DNA of 5,812 nucleotides from an uncultured Clostridia bacterium (GTDB lineage: Bacteria > Bacillota > Clostridia > Christensenellales > Aristaeellaceae). A model generated the notes under the pieces. That model was not told where the DNA came from and ran no database searches. It was given only the letters and a program-made list of their open reading frames with translations. The position numbers and the translations under genes are program-made. Below, piece by piece: positions 1 to 5,765 of the stretch (position 1 is the first letter of the stretch; each line of letters opens with the position of its first letter). Location: assembly GCA_946409855.1 (NCBI GenBank), contig CAMJXZ010000220.1:1-5812 (forward strand), read 5' to 3'.

Positions 1-1244
1 TCCGCGAAGGGGACGTTCTCCGGCAGGCAGGGCCGGCCGGGGCGGCCGTCCTCATCCAGGCCGAAGATGCCGTACAGCACCATGGCCAGATAGGCGGCTG
101 CGCTCCATGTCTGCCAGGAGCAGGAGCGCCACTCGAGGTATTTGCCCCCGCCTTCCTGCAGGCCGCCGTAGATCCGCCCGTCCTCAGGGTGGTATATTTC
201 GGCGAACTGTCCGTCCCGGACGGCATGGCCGGCAAGGGCGTACAGTTCCCGCGCAAACAGATCGGGCCGGCCGGCCCGGAGGGCGGCCAGCGCCCAGAAG
301 CCCTGGATATGCGGCCAGACGGTGCCGCAGTGCCGCCCGAAGCCGGCGGCATTGTAAGGGGCAAAGGCCGGCCAGACGCAGGGGATGCCGTGGTCTGTCA
401 GGGTGACATGGCGGAGGATGGATTCCGTCTGGGCCCGGTCCGCGATCCCGAACAGGATGGCAAAGGCCAGCCCCAGGCTTTCCTGCGCGCCGCACTCGTA
501 GGCCAGATAGTCAAACAGCCCGGTTTCGGGGTTCCAGAAGGCGCGCCGGACGGCTTCCCGGAGCGCGTCCGCCCGGTCGAGATCGGGGGCCGGGTTTTCG
601 CCCAGCGCTTCCGAAAGGCGCGCCAGCACCCGGAAGGCGTGCTCATATACGCAGTTGGTGGACAGGGCCTTCATGGGGATGCCGCCGCCTGCGGGGACGC
701 GTTCCGCCGGATGCTCGCCGCTCCACCGCAGGATCCCGGAAGAAAGGGAGGGATTCCGGTACCGTTCCGGGTAGGCGGAGACCCCGTCCCCGTAGACGGC
801 GGGGCCGCGGAACAGCCCGTCGGTGGGATCGAATTCTTCGGAAAGGCAATGTGCCATCGTGTTCCGGATGGCGTCCCGGGCGAGGCGGGCGAAGGAGAGG
901 CTGCCTGTCGTCCGCCAGAGCCGCTCGGCGCCCAGGGACCAGATGATCCTGTCCCAGTACTGCCCGCCGATCACGGGGACGCCGTCCCGCGTTTCCAGGA
1001 CGGACAGCAGGGTGTTTTCCGCGACGGCCGGGTCCAGCAGGGCGGCGGCGAACCAGACGTTGATGGCCGCGTCCCGCGTCCAGGGAGAAGGATAATCCAG
1101 CCCGGCCATCAGGCAGGGCCGGGGCCCGGGCAGCAGACCGGTCCGGACCCGCCGGGTATTGACGGCCAATGCGCCTAGGGCCAGGCGGAACGCGCGGGTC
1201 AGCTGCTTATCGCCGCAGTCAAAATCCGGGAAATCGGCCAGCAT
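1..1244 (-). CDS. six-hairpin (alpha/alpha)6-barrel glycosidase-like protein, 3' end cut by window edge
   Basis: The reading frame is open from the ATG at 1244 to the left edge, giving 414 codons with no stop. AAGGAG (1259-1254, minus) lies 9 nt upstream of the ATG. There is no signal peptide, so a cytoplasmic protein is expected. Family-like features: an aromatic-rich WTRDAAINVW segment near residues 55-64, GGQYWDRIIW near 93-102, GTVWPHIQGFW near 307-317, EIYHPEDG near 349-356 and CSWQTWSAAAY near 375-385. These resemble the conserved W-x-RD, G-x-VWP and late C-S-x-Q-x-W-S elements of (alpha/alpha)6 enzymes such as GH63, MGH1-like and glycogen-debranching C-terminal domains. Acidic residues near D58, D98, E349 and E371 are candidate catalysts, by inference only. 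The last visible helix is normally near the C-terminus, so little is probably missing. It follows the activase by 32 nt and is the third gene of the operon. The exact GH family and substrate are not determinable here. Confidence 0.8.
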   Translation of the reverse strand, partial: MLADFPDFDCGDKQLTRAFRLALGALAVNTRRVRTGLLPGPRPCLMAGLDYPSPWTRDAAINVWFAAALLDPAVAENTLLSVLETRDGVPVIGGQYWDRIIWSLGAERLWRTTGSLSFARLARDAIRNTMAHCLSEEFDPTDGLFRGPAVYGDGVSAYPERYRNPSLSSGILRWSGEHPAERVPAGGGIPMKALSTNCVYEHAFRVLARLSEALGENPAPDLDRADALREAVRRAFWNPETGLFDYLAYECGAQESLGLAFAILFGIADRAQTESILRHVTLTDHGIPCVWPAFAPYNAAGFGRHCGTVWPHIQGFWALAALRAGRPDLFARELYALAGHAVRDGQFAEIYHPEDGRIYGGLQEGGGKYLEWRSCSWQTWSAAAYLAMVLYGIFGLDEDGRPGRPCLPENVPFA

Positions 1245-1276
1245 GGTCCTGTTCTCCTTCCTTTGCCGGCAGGCGG

Positions 1277-2155
1277 TCACCGGCAGACGGGCACGCGGCA
1301 CAGTGCGGAAAGCTGCGCCTGCCACTGCCGGACGGTCTCTTCCGGAGGCACCGGAAAGCCGTCCGCCGGCAGGCCCAGCTGCTTGCGCTTGCTGTTGCCC
1401 AGGGCATGATAGGGCAATAGATCCACCTGCAGGAGGCCGGGCAGGGATCTGGTCAGCCCGGCAATCCCCCGGAAATGGTCCGGGGTATCGTTCACGCCGG
1501 GGATCACGGGGCACCGAAGGACAATGGCGGCGCCGCTGTCGTGGAGCTTTTCCAGGTTGCTTTGGATCAGGCGGTTGTCCATGCCGGTCCACCGCCGGTG
1601 AAGGTCCGGATCGGTGATCTTCCAGTCGAACAGGAAGCGTCTTACGTACAGGAGCAGCGGACGAAGGCTTTCCCACGGCGCGCAGCCGGAGGTTTCCAGC
1701 ACCACGCCGATCCCGCTGCGGACGCTGAGCTCCGCCAGCTCCAGGACGAAGTCCGCCTGCAGAAGCGGTTCCCCGCCGCTGATGGTCAGGCCGCCGCGCT
1801 GACGGAAAAAGGGCTTGTCCGGAAGGACGCGGGCGAGCACCGCTTCGGCGCTCATGATCGCGCCGCTGATCCGGCAGGCCTCCATGGGGCACAGGGAAAC
1901 GCAGCGGCCGCAGCCCGTGCACCGGGCGGCGTCATACTGCCCCTGCCCGCCCCGGGCGCCGGAAGGGCAGGCTGAACAGGCGCCGCACTTCACGCACCGG
2001 TCGGGAAGCACCAGCGCCTGCGGAAGGGGCCGCTGCATCTCGGGATTATGGCACCAGGCGCAGCGGAGCGGGCAGCCCTTGAGGAACACGCTGGTGCGGA
2101 TCCCCGGCCCGTCGTTGACGGACATGGAGACGATGTCGCTGACGATCCCGTTCAT
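1277..2155 (-). CDS. glycyl radical enzyme activating enzyme (radical SAM, PflA-like with ferredoxin insert)
   Basis: This 292-aa protein has the usual length for the activases of non-PFL glycyl radical enzymes. It uses S-adenosylmethionine and a [4Fe-4S] cluster to abstract hydrogen from the conserved glycine of its partner. The radical SAM motif C-x3-C-x2-C is at C28, C32 and C35 and follows the family-typical NDGPGIRTSVFLKGCPL stretch. A two-cluster ferredoxin-like insert follows, with C54-x2-C57-x2-C60-x2-C63 and C79-x2-C82-x2-C85-x3-C89. This insert is absent from the short PFL activase PflA and typical of the eliminase-type activases. The SAM-binding GGEP is at 127-130. The start ATG has AAAAGGA 5 nt upstream. 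The upstream glycyl radical enzyme ends only 14 nt before, and its TGA abuts the purine-rich ribosome-binding region, so translational coupling is likely. All cysteines appear intact. The target is almost certainly the adjacent enzyme. Confidence 0.96.
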   Translation of the reverse strand: MNGIVSDIVSMSVNDGPGIRTSVFLKGCPLRCAWCHNPEMQRPLPQALVLPDRCVKCGACSACPSGARGGQGQYDAARCTGCGRCVSLCPMEACRISGAIMSAEAVLARVLPDKPFFRQRGGLTISGGEPLLQADFVLELAELSVRSGIGVVLETSGCAPWESLRPLLLYVRRFLFDWKITDPDLHRRWTGMDNRLIQSNLEKLHDSGAAIVLRCPVIPGVNDTPDHFRGIAGLTRSLPGLLQVDLLPYHALGNSKRKQLGLPADGFPVPPEETVRQWQAQLSALCRVPVCR

Positions 2156-2169
2156 TATTGTCCTTTTCC

Positions 2170-4440
2170 TCAGTAGAGTGCCCGGGCGAGCATATCCGCC
2201 TGGGTGCCGGGGTCCAGGTTGACAAACCGGGCGCTGAAGCCGCCGACGCGCACAAAGAGGTTCTGGTGCATCTCCGGGTGGCGTATGGCGTCTTCCAGCT
2301 CGCCCCGGTCCAGCACGCTGATGTTCAGGGACAGGATGCCCAGATCAAACGCGGCGCTGATCAGGTCGTCGACATCGTCCGGGTGGTTTGTAAACAGGCT
2401 CCGGCTGAGCTTCAGGTTCTGGGCCGTGCCGGCGGTCAGGTCCATCCGGGTCGAGGCCAGGGAACGCAGCATGGCGGGCAGGCCGCTATGGTCCATGCCG
2501 GCCATGGGGTTGTTGCCGTTGGACAAATAGGTGCCGGCATGCCGGCCGTCGGCCGTGGCCAGGGTGTTTTTCCCGAGGTCCACGTTGGCGCCGTTGTTGA
2601 TGACCACCACCAGGTAGGAGGAGAGCCCCTGCGCTTCGGCCTGGCGGGCCGTGGTTTCAAAGACGTGGGTGTTGACGATCCGGGCCATTTCGTCCGCGGC
2701 GGGGTCGTCGTTGCCGAATTTCGGGCACCGCAAAAGCCGCTTGTGGAGATCCTCGTGCCCCTCAAAATCCGCGTCCAGGATTTTGACCAGGTCGGCCAGG
2801 GAAAGGAGCTTTTCCTCATAGACCACTTCCCGGATGGCGGTGAGGCTGTCCGCGACGGTGGTGTTGCCGTAGGTTTCGTAGGTGCCTGCCAGATAGCGCA
2901 CGCCGCCGTCGACCAGCGGCTTGGCCCGGGCCACGCAGTCGTCCATCAGGAGGCTCATCAGCAGCATGGCGCCGTTTTCCCGCACGGTATCATAGACCAG
3001 CCGCTGATGCCGGGCGGCGATCTCGGTAAAATAGGTGACCTGGCGCCGGTAGGCGTCCAGCAGTTTTTCGAAGGTGTCGAAGCTTTCGGGGGCTCCCAGA
3101 TCCAGCCCGTGGGGGCAGCCCCGGACAGGGTCCGTGCCCCGGTGCAGGGTGACCTCCAGCGCCTTGGCCAGGTTGATGATATCGTTGGGCGTCCCGATGC
3201 TGCGGTGGGAGAGGACGTATTCCCCGCAGCCGAAAAAGCCGTACTGGTCCGCTTCTTCCGGCGATACGTGCATCATGTTCTTTACCGCGCAGACGGAGGC
3301 CTCGTCGTTGAACAGCAGCGGGTAGGTCATCCCATCCGCCAGCATGCGGTAGGCCATGTCCCGGACTTCCCTGGAAAGGCCGTCGTACATCCGCAGGGAG
3401 AACTCCGGCTTCAGCTCCCGGAACCGCATGCCGGCGGTCATGATCGCCAGGGAAACCCGGTCCGCGTTTTCCGGGTTGCGGCGGCCGCGGCCGCCCATGA
3501 CGATCCGGCCGTCCCGGCTGTCCGTGTCCAGCATCAGGCGGTAGAAGGAGAGCAGGAGGCGGACGGCGTCCTCTTCCGTCATCGTCCCCCCGTCCAGATC
3601 CCTGACGTACAGGTCGCCCAGATAGACATCCATCCGGCCGAAATCCCGGCCGCCGGTCATCGCTGAATAAAACCAGACGAGCTGCAGCGCGTCCCGGAAG
3701 GTCCGGGGCGGGCCGCTCTGCAGACGGGCGAGGCTGTCCAGCATGGGTTGGATCCATTGGGGATCCGCGCCGTTTTGCAGCATGTCCCGGAGCTGAACGT
3801 CATACCCGGCGAGGATGGACAGGAGCAGGTCGACCGTCCCTGAAAGGGCGGCAAGGAAATCCCGCTGCTCACCGGAAAGGGAGGGGTCTTCCGCGCGGCG
3901 CATGACTTCTTCTTTGAGGCCGGGCAGGCCGAGCCGCACCAGCTTGTCGTAATCCAGCTGGGAGAAGACCAGCCGGTACAGGCCGAAAATGACGCCCGAA
4001 TCGGACGACCACAGATCGCTGGGCATTTCCCGGCGCATGACCTCGTCAAATTTCGCCCGGACCTTGCCGTTGACGTTTTCCTGCTTCCAGAAGGCGATCA
4101 GGTCCGCGATGGCTTTTCGGCGTTCGGGCGACTGGCCTGGCCGGGCCATGACCCGGGCCAGGCGGCTGAAGTCCGCGTAGAAGGAGACATTGTCCAGCCC
4201 GTCCCCGTCGTCGTTCCAGTAGCTGGGGGCGACGCCCAGGGGACGGAACACGCGGCGGCCGACCAGGAGATCCCCCTCCTGAACGGGAGCCGCGGCGGCC
4301 GGCAGGATGGCCTCCAGGCATTTGAGCTCCCGGATGGCCAGGGAGCAGCCCGTGTACGCCCGGTATATTTCGGTATACCGGAACTCGACGGCCAGGCCGT
4401 CGTCCAGATGCAGGTCATCCCAGGCGAAATATCCTCTCAT
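2170..4440 (-). CDS. PFL-like glycyl radical enzyme of unknown substrate (GCGE active-site loop)
   Basis: The protein is 756 aa from the ATG at 4440, chosen because GGGGAGG lies 5 nt upstream. An in-frame ATG at 4521 would add 27 basic, Arg-rich residues but has no ribosome binding site. The PFL-like barrel spans about residues 10-610 and the glycyl radical domain about 640-756. The radical site reads RVGGF; the second glycine, G734, is the expected radical carrier (codon 2241-2239). The thiyl cysteine is C405 in FFGCGEY (codon 3228-3226), with E407 at Cys+2. A Cys-x-Glu pair marks the dehydratase/lyase branch (glycerol dehydratase, CutC, HypD); true pyruvate formate-lyase has adjacent cysteines. 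Other family-like stretches are GGRDFGRMD (263-271), FNDEASV (377-383) and YLSNGNNPMAGMD (638-650). The loop is GCGE rather than the usual GCVE, and the segment near 150-180 lacks the GH motif I expect in many dehydratases. It is first in the operon, followed by its activase. It is not safely assignable to any characterised reaction. Confidence 0.95.
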   Translation of the reverse strand: MRGYFAWDDLHLDDGLAVEFRYTEIYRAYTGCSLAIRELKCLEAILPAAAAPVQEGDLLVGRRVFRPLGVAPSYWNDDGDGLDNVSFYADFSRLARVMARPGQSPERRKAIADLIAFWKQENVNGKVRAKFDEVMRREMPSDLWSSDSGVIFGLYRLVFSQLDYDKLVRLGLPGLKEEVMRRAEDPSLSGEQRDFLAALSGTVDLLLSILAGYDVQLRDMLQNGADPQWIQPMLDSLARLQSGPPRTFRDALQLVWFYSAMTGGRDFGRMDVYLGDLYVRDLDGGTMTEEDAVRLLLSFYRLMLDTDSRDGRIVMGGRGRRNPENADRVSLAIMTAGMRFRELKPEFSLRMYDGLSREVRDMAYRMLADGMTYPLLFNDEASVCAVKNMMHVSPEEADQYGFFGCGEYVLSHRSIGTPNDIINLAKALEVTLHRGTDPVRGCPHGLDLGAPESFDTFEKLLDAYRRQVTYFTEIAARHQRLVYDTVRENGAMLLMSLLMDDCVARAKPLVDGGVRYLAGTYETYGNTTVADSLTAIREVVYEEKLLSLADLVKILDADFEGHEDLHKRLLRCPKFGNDDPAADEMARIVNTHVFETTARQAEAQGLSSYLVVVINNGANVDLGKNTLATADGRHAGTYLSNGNNPMAGMDHSGLPAMLRSLASTRMDLTAGTAQNLKLSRSLFTNHPDDVDDLISAAFDLGILSLNISVLDRGELEDAIRHPEMHQNLFVRVGGFSARFVNLDPGTQADMLARALY

Positions 4441-4445
4441 ATGAT

Positions 4446-4452
4446 CCTCCCC
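4446..4452 (-). promoter_or_regulatory. ribosome binding site that fixes the glycyl radical enzyme start
   Basis: Read on the minus strand this is GGGGAGG, 5 nt before the ATG at 4440. It is the strongest Shine-Dalgarno match in the region. It decides for the 756-aa form over the 783-aa form starting at 4521, which is preceded only by a pyrimidine-rich run. Confidence 0.85.
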
Positions 4453-4472
4453 GGCCGGTTTTTCGGAACGCG

Positions 4473-4498
4473 GCGCCGCTGAAAAGCGCCGGCGGCGC
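4473..4498 (-). promoter_or_regulatory. GC-only leader hairpin upstream of the glycyl radical enzyme
   Basis: The 7-bp arms at 4473-4479 (GCGCCGC) and 4492-4498 (GCGGCGC) are perfectly complementary and enclose a 12-nt loop. A second, outer pair, GCCGGT at 4454-4459 with ACCGGC at 4504-4509, could enclose it and bring the structure to the edge of the ribosome binding site. It may modulate translation or protect the mRNA 5' end. In sequence this GC-rich, the pairing could also arise without a function. Confidence 0.4.
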
Positions 4499-4550
4499 GG
4501 CAGACCGGCTGATAATTTCATTGTAAGGAAAGGAAACGGAAAGCAAAGTG

Positions 4551-4601
4551 CAGGAATGAGCAGATAATATACAAAAAGTAAGAAGTGAACCTCAGGAAAT
4601 G
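4551..4601. repeat. direct repeat CAGGAA(A)TG, candidate AraC-family operator half-sites
   Basis: CAGGAATG at 4551-4558 and CAGGAAATG at 4593-4601 start 42 bp apart, which is about four helical turns and so places them on the same DNA face. AAGTG occurs shortly before each copy (4546-4550 and 4583-4587). They flank the leftward -10 candidate, and the upstream copy lies at the expected -35 position, where an AraC activator commonly binds. The repeat is short and inexact, so this is a candidate only. Confidence 0.3.
4564..4594 (-). promoter_or_regulatory. candidate leftward promoter of the glycyl radical enzyme operon, weak -35
   Basis: In an AT-rich patch the minus strand offers overlapping -10 candidates TATATT (4571-4566) and TATTAT (4569-4564). 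The hexamer 17 bp upstream of TATATT is TGAGGT (4594-4589), a poor -35. A good -10 with no proper -35 fits activator-dependent transcription. It would give a leader of roughly 115 nt before 4440. A second, weaker possibility is TACAAT at 4525-4520 with TTTGCT 16 bp upstream. Confidence 0.4.
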
Positions 4602-4634
4602 CTTGCGGGACCCTCCGGAAACGGCTCTGATTCC

Positions 4635-4663
4635 TTTACATTTCAGCGGGTTTCGGGTATAAT
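4635..4663 (+). promoter_or_regulatory. consensus sigma70/SigA promoter for the AraC-type regulator
   Basis: The -35 box is TTTACA (4635-4640) and the -10 box is a perfect TATAAT (4658-4663), with an optimal 17-bp spacer. This is the best promoter in the window and points at the regulator. Transcription should begin near 4670, leaving a leader of about 175 nt before the start at 4847. Confidence 0.8.
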
Positions 4664-4672
4664 GAAGGGGAC

Positions 4673-4702
4673 ATGGGGAACACGGATCAAAATACAGCCT
4701 GA
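4673..4702 (+). other. possible 9-codon leader ORF in the regulator mRNA
   Basis: An ATG at 4673 opens a frame of nine codons (MGNTDQNTA) ending at TGA 4700-4702. GAAGGGG (4664-4670) precedes it, but only 2 nt separate it from the ATG, which is close for efficient initiation. The predicted transcription start is also near 4670, so the Shine-Dalgarno might not be fully transcribed. The codons show no obvious attenuation run. It could equally be chance. Confidence 0.2.
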
Positions 4703-4815
4703 CGGGTAGAAAGCATCCTTTTATCGTTCCGCGACCGCGCGGGACGCTCCCGGCGGGCGAAACTGTCCGTAAACGGATAATCCAGCGGCGGCCGTTAGGC
4801 GGTTCCCTTTTTTAT

Positions 4816-4839
4816 CACCGGTGCCGCGCCGGCATGGTG
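4816..4839 (+). promoter_or_regulatory. hairpin immediately before the regulator start codon, in place of a ribosome binding site
   Basis: CACC (4816-4819) pairs with GGTG (4836-4839), and TGCCG (4822-4826) with CGGCA (4830-4834). A GG/T internal mismatch separates the two stems and the loop is CGC. The structure ends 7 nt before the ATG at 4847, where a Shine-Dalgarno would normally lie, and no purine-rich site is seen there. An 8-bp palindrome, TGTGCACA (4838-4845), overlaps its end. Confidence 0.4.
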
Positions 4840-4846
4840 TGCACAG

Positions 4847-5578
4847 ATGCTGATCGAGTACGGCATTACGAAGGTGTCGCCGGAATGGGAACTGAACGAG
4901 ACGGTGCCCACCGGCTATTCCCGGATCTATTATGTCGTCAGCGGAAACCTGACCTATGAATCCGCCGAGGGGAAACGGGCGATGGTGCCGGGACGGCTGT
5001 ACGCCCTGCCCTCGACGGCGCCTTATCATATCGAGCGGGACCCGGGGACCGATTTTATCTGCACCTATCTGCATGTCGTTTTCAGCCGGTACCGCGTCAA
5101 CGGCCTGATCGAGCTGACGGTTGAGGAGAACAGCTGCCTGAACGCCCTGATCTTTACCGTGCAGAAGGCCATCCGGGAAAGGCGGATCGAGCTGGTGGAG
5201 CAGCTGGCGGAGTCGTTTTCCTTTTTCCTCAGGGGAAACGAGTATTTCAATCAGAATTCCGAGATGCTGACCCGGGTGCAGCAGTATGTCCTGCGGCACA
5301 TCTCCGAGGAGCTGACCATCGAACGGCTGAGCCGGCTGTTCAACTATCATCCGAATTATTTCATCCGCCTGTTCCGCAGCGAGACGGGGTACACGCCCTA
5401 CCAGTACATCGTCCAGCAGCGGATGCAGTACGCGGTGACGCAGCTGAACCTGGGCCTGCCCAACGACGAGGTCTGCTACGCCTGCGGCTACACGGACTCC
5501 AGCACTTTCACCCGCGCTTTCCGCAAGTACTACGGGGTCGCGCCGCAGAAATACCGGAAAGGCTTCAGGAAGCCGTAA
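4847..5578 (+). CDS. AraC/XylS-family transcriptional regulator (cupin sensor plus two HTH motifs)
   Basis: The 243-aa protein has an N-terminal AraC-binding cupin half (about residues 15-90, with the typical RIYYVVSGNLTYES strand pair and a later PGRLYALPSTAPY strand pair). A helical linker spans about 95-140, and the C-terminal AraC DNA-binding domain about 142-240. The first helix-turn-helix covers roughly LTIERLSRLFNYHPNYF (157-172) and the second EVCYACGYTDSSTFTRAF (208-225). The family signature close FRKYYGVAPQKYRK follows. The start at 4847 is the only option: the frame is blocked by TAG at 4796 and has no ATG, GTG or TTG between. The start lacks a recognisable ribosome binding site, yet the N-terminus looks complete for a small cupin sensor. 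It is divergent from the glycyl radical enzyme operon and is its likely activator. The ligand is unknown, plausibly a sugar or sugar derivative. Confidence 0.93.
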   Translation: MLIEYGITKVSPEWELNETVPTGYSRIYYVVSGNLTYESAEGKRAMVPGRLYALPSTAPYHIERDPGTDFICTYLHVVFSRYRVNGLIELTVEENSCLNALIFTVQKAIRERRIELVEQLAESFSFFLRGNEYFNQNSEMLTRVQQYVLRHISEELTIERLSRLFNYHPNYFIRLFRSETGYTPYQYIVQQRMQYAVTQLNLGLPNDEVCYACGYTDSSTFTRAFRKYYGVAPQKYRKGFRKP

Positions 5579-5598
5579 GGGGCTGTTTCACAGCCCCT
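5578..5598 (+). terminator. hairpin 1: GC-rich stem-loop abutting the regulator stop codon
   Basis: AGGGGCTGT (5578-5586) and ACAGCCCCT (5590-5598) form a perfect 9-bp stem with a TTC loop. The stem begins at the last base of the TAA stop. Position and strength suit an intrinsic terminator or 3'-end stabiliser, but no T-run follows; the next base already belongs to hairpin 2. Confidence 0.6.
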
Positions 5599-5631
5599 CG
5601 ATCAAACGGAAACTATGTTTCCGTTTGATCG
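5599..5631. repeat. hairpin 2: perfect 15-bp inverted repeat
   Basis: The arm at 5599-5613 (begins CGATCAAACGG) is perfectly complementary to 5617-5631 (ends CCGTTTGATCG), with a TAT triloop. It starts at the base after hairpin 1 with no spacer, so both can form side by side. There is no T-tract on either side. A perfect 15-bp match is far beyond chance at this scale. Confidence 0.85.
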
Positions 5632-5643
5632 ACAAGAGGAGAA

Positions 5644-5690
5644 CGTCTTTTCCTAAAAAATCCTGCGGGATTTTTCGGGCGGAAAAGACG
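5644..5690. repeat. hairpin 3: two-tier inverted repeat
   Basis: The outer stem CGTCTTTTCC (5644-5653) pairs with GGAAAAGACG (5681-5690), 10 bp perfect. The inner stem AAAAATCC (5656-5663) pairs with GGATTTTT (5668-5675), with a TGCG loop. The tiers are separated by an asymmetric internal loop, TA on the 5' side and CGGGC on the 3' side. The inner T-run lies inside the stem, so this does not read as an ordinary terminator. Confidence 0.8.
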
Positions 5691-5700
5691 CAAGGAAAGA

Positions 5701-5737
5701 ATTTTTGCTCCGCAGGTCAAGCCTGCTCCGCAAAAAT
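5701..5737. repeat. hairpin 4: two-tier inverted repeat
   Basis: The outer stem ATTTTTGC (5701-5708) pairs with GCAAAAAT (5730-5737). A symmetric 3-by-3 internal loop (TCC on both sides) follows. The inner stem GCAGG (5712-5716) pairs with CCTGC (5722-5726), extendable by a T-G wobble to leave a CAA loop. The stem sequences are unrelated to hairpin 3. Confidence 0.75.
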
Positions 5738-5750
5738 GAGGAATGCCCCT

Positions 5751-5764
5751 GGGCCTACCGGCCC
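5751..5764. repeat. hairpin 5: short GC inverted repeat
   Basis: GGGCC (5751-5755) pairs with GGCCC (5760-5764) around a TACC loop. The stem is short and could occur by chance. Its GCCC (5761-5764) could alternatively pair with GGGC at 5801-5804 inside hairpin 6, so the two may compete. Confidence 0.4.
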
Positions 5765-5765
5765 G

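Noticed and set aside
189..1178. Plus-strand open frame of 329 codons
   Set aside because: It is the shadow of the glycosidase on the minus strand. The translation is Gly/Pro/Arg-rich with no family motifs, while the minus frame gives coherent glycosidase motifs.
2158..3666. Long plus-strand open frame of 502 codons opposite the glycyl radical enzyme
   Set aside because: It lies antisense to an unmistakable glycyl radical enzyme. Its translation shows no recognisable domain and it has no ribosome binding site. Long antisense frames are expected in GC-rich genes.
2170..4440. Annotation as pyruvate formate-lyase (pflB)
   Set aside because: The adjacent Cys-Cys pair of pyruvate formate-lyase is missing; the site is GCGE. 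The partner activase also has the two-cluster ferredoxin insert typical of the eliminase branch.
4441..4521. N-terminal extension of the glycyl radical enzyme from the ATG at 4521
   Set aside because: There is no Shine-Dalgarno before 4521 and the extra residues are low-complexity Arg-rich. The segment overlaps the GC hairpin leader, and the ATG at 4440 has an excellent ribosome binding site.
4776..4781. GATAAT as a second -10 box for the regulator
   Set aside because: No acceptable -35 hexamer lies 16-18 bp upstream (the bases there are GC-rich), whereas 4635-4663 is a near-perfect promoter.
4721..5350. Minus-strand open frame of 209 codons
   Set aside because: It is antisense to the cupin and first HTH of the AraC-type regulator, shows no domain, and would cross the regulator's leader.
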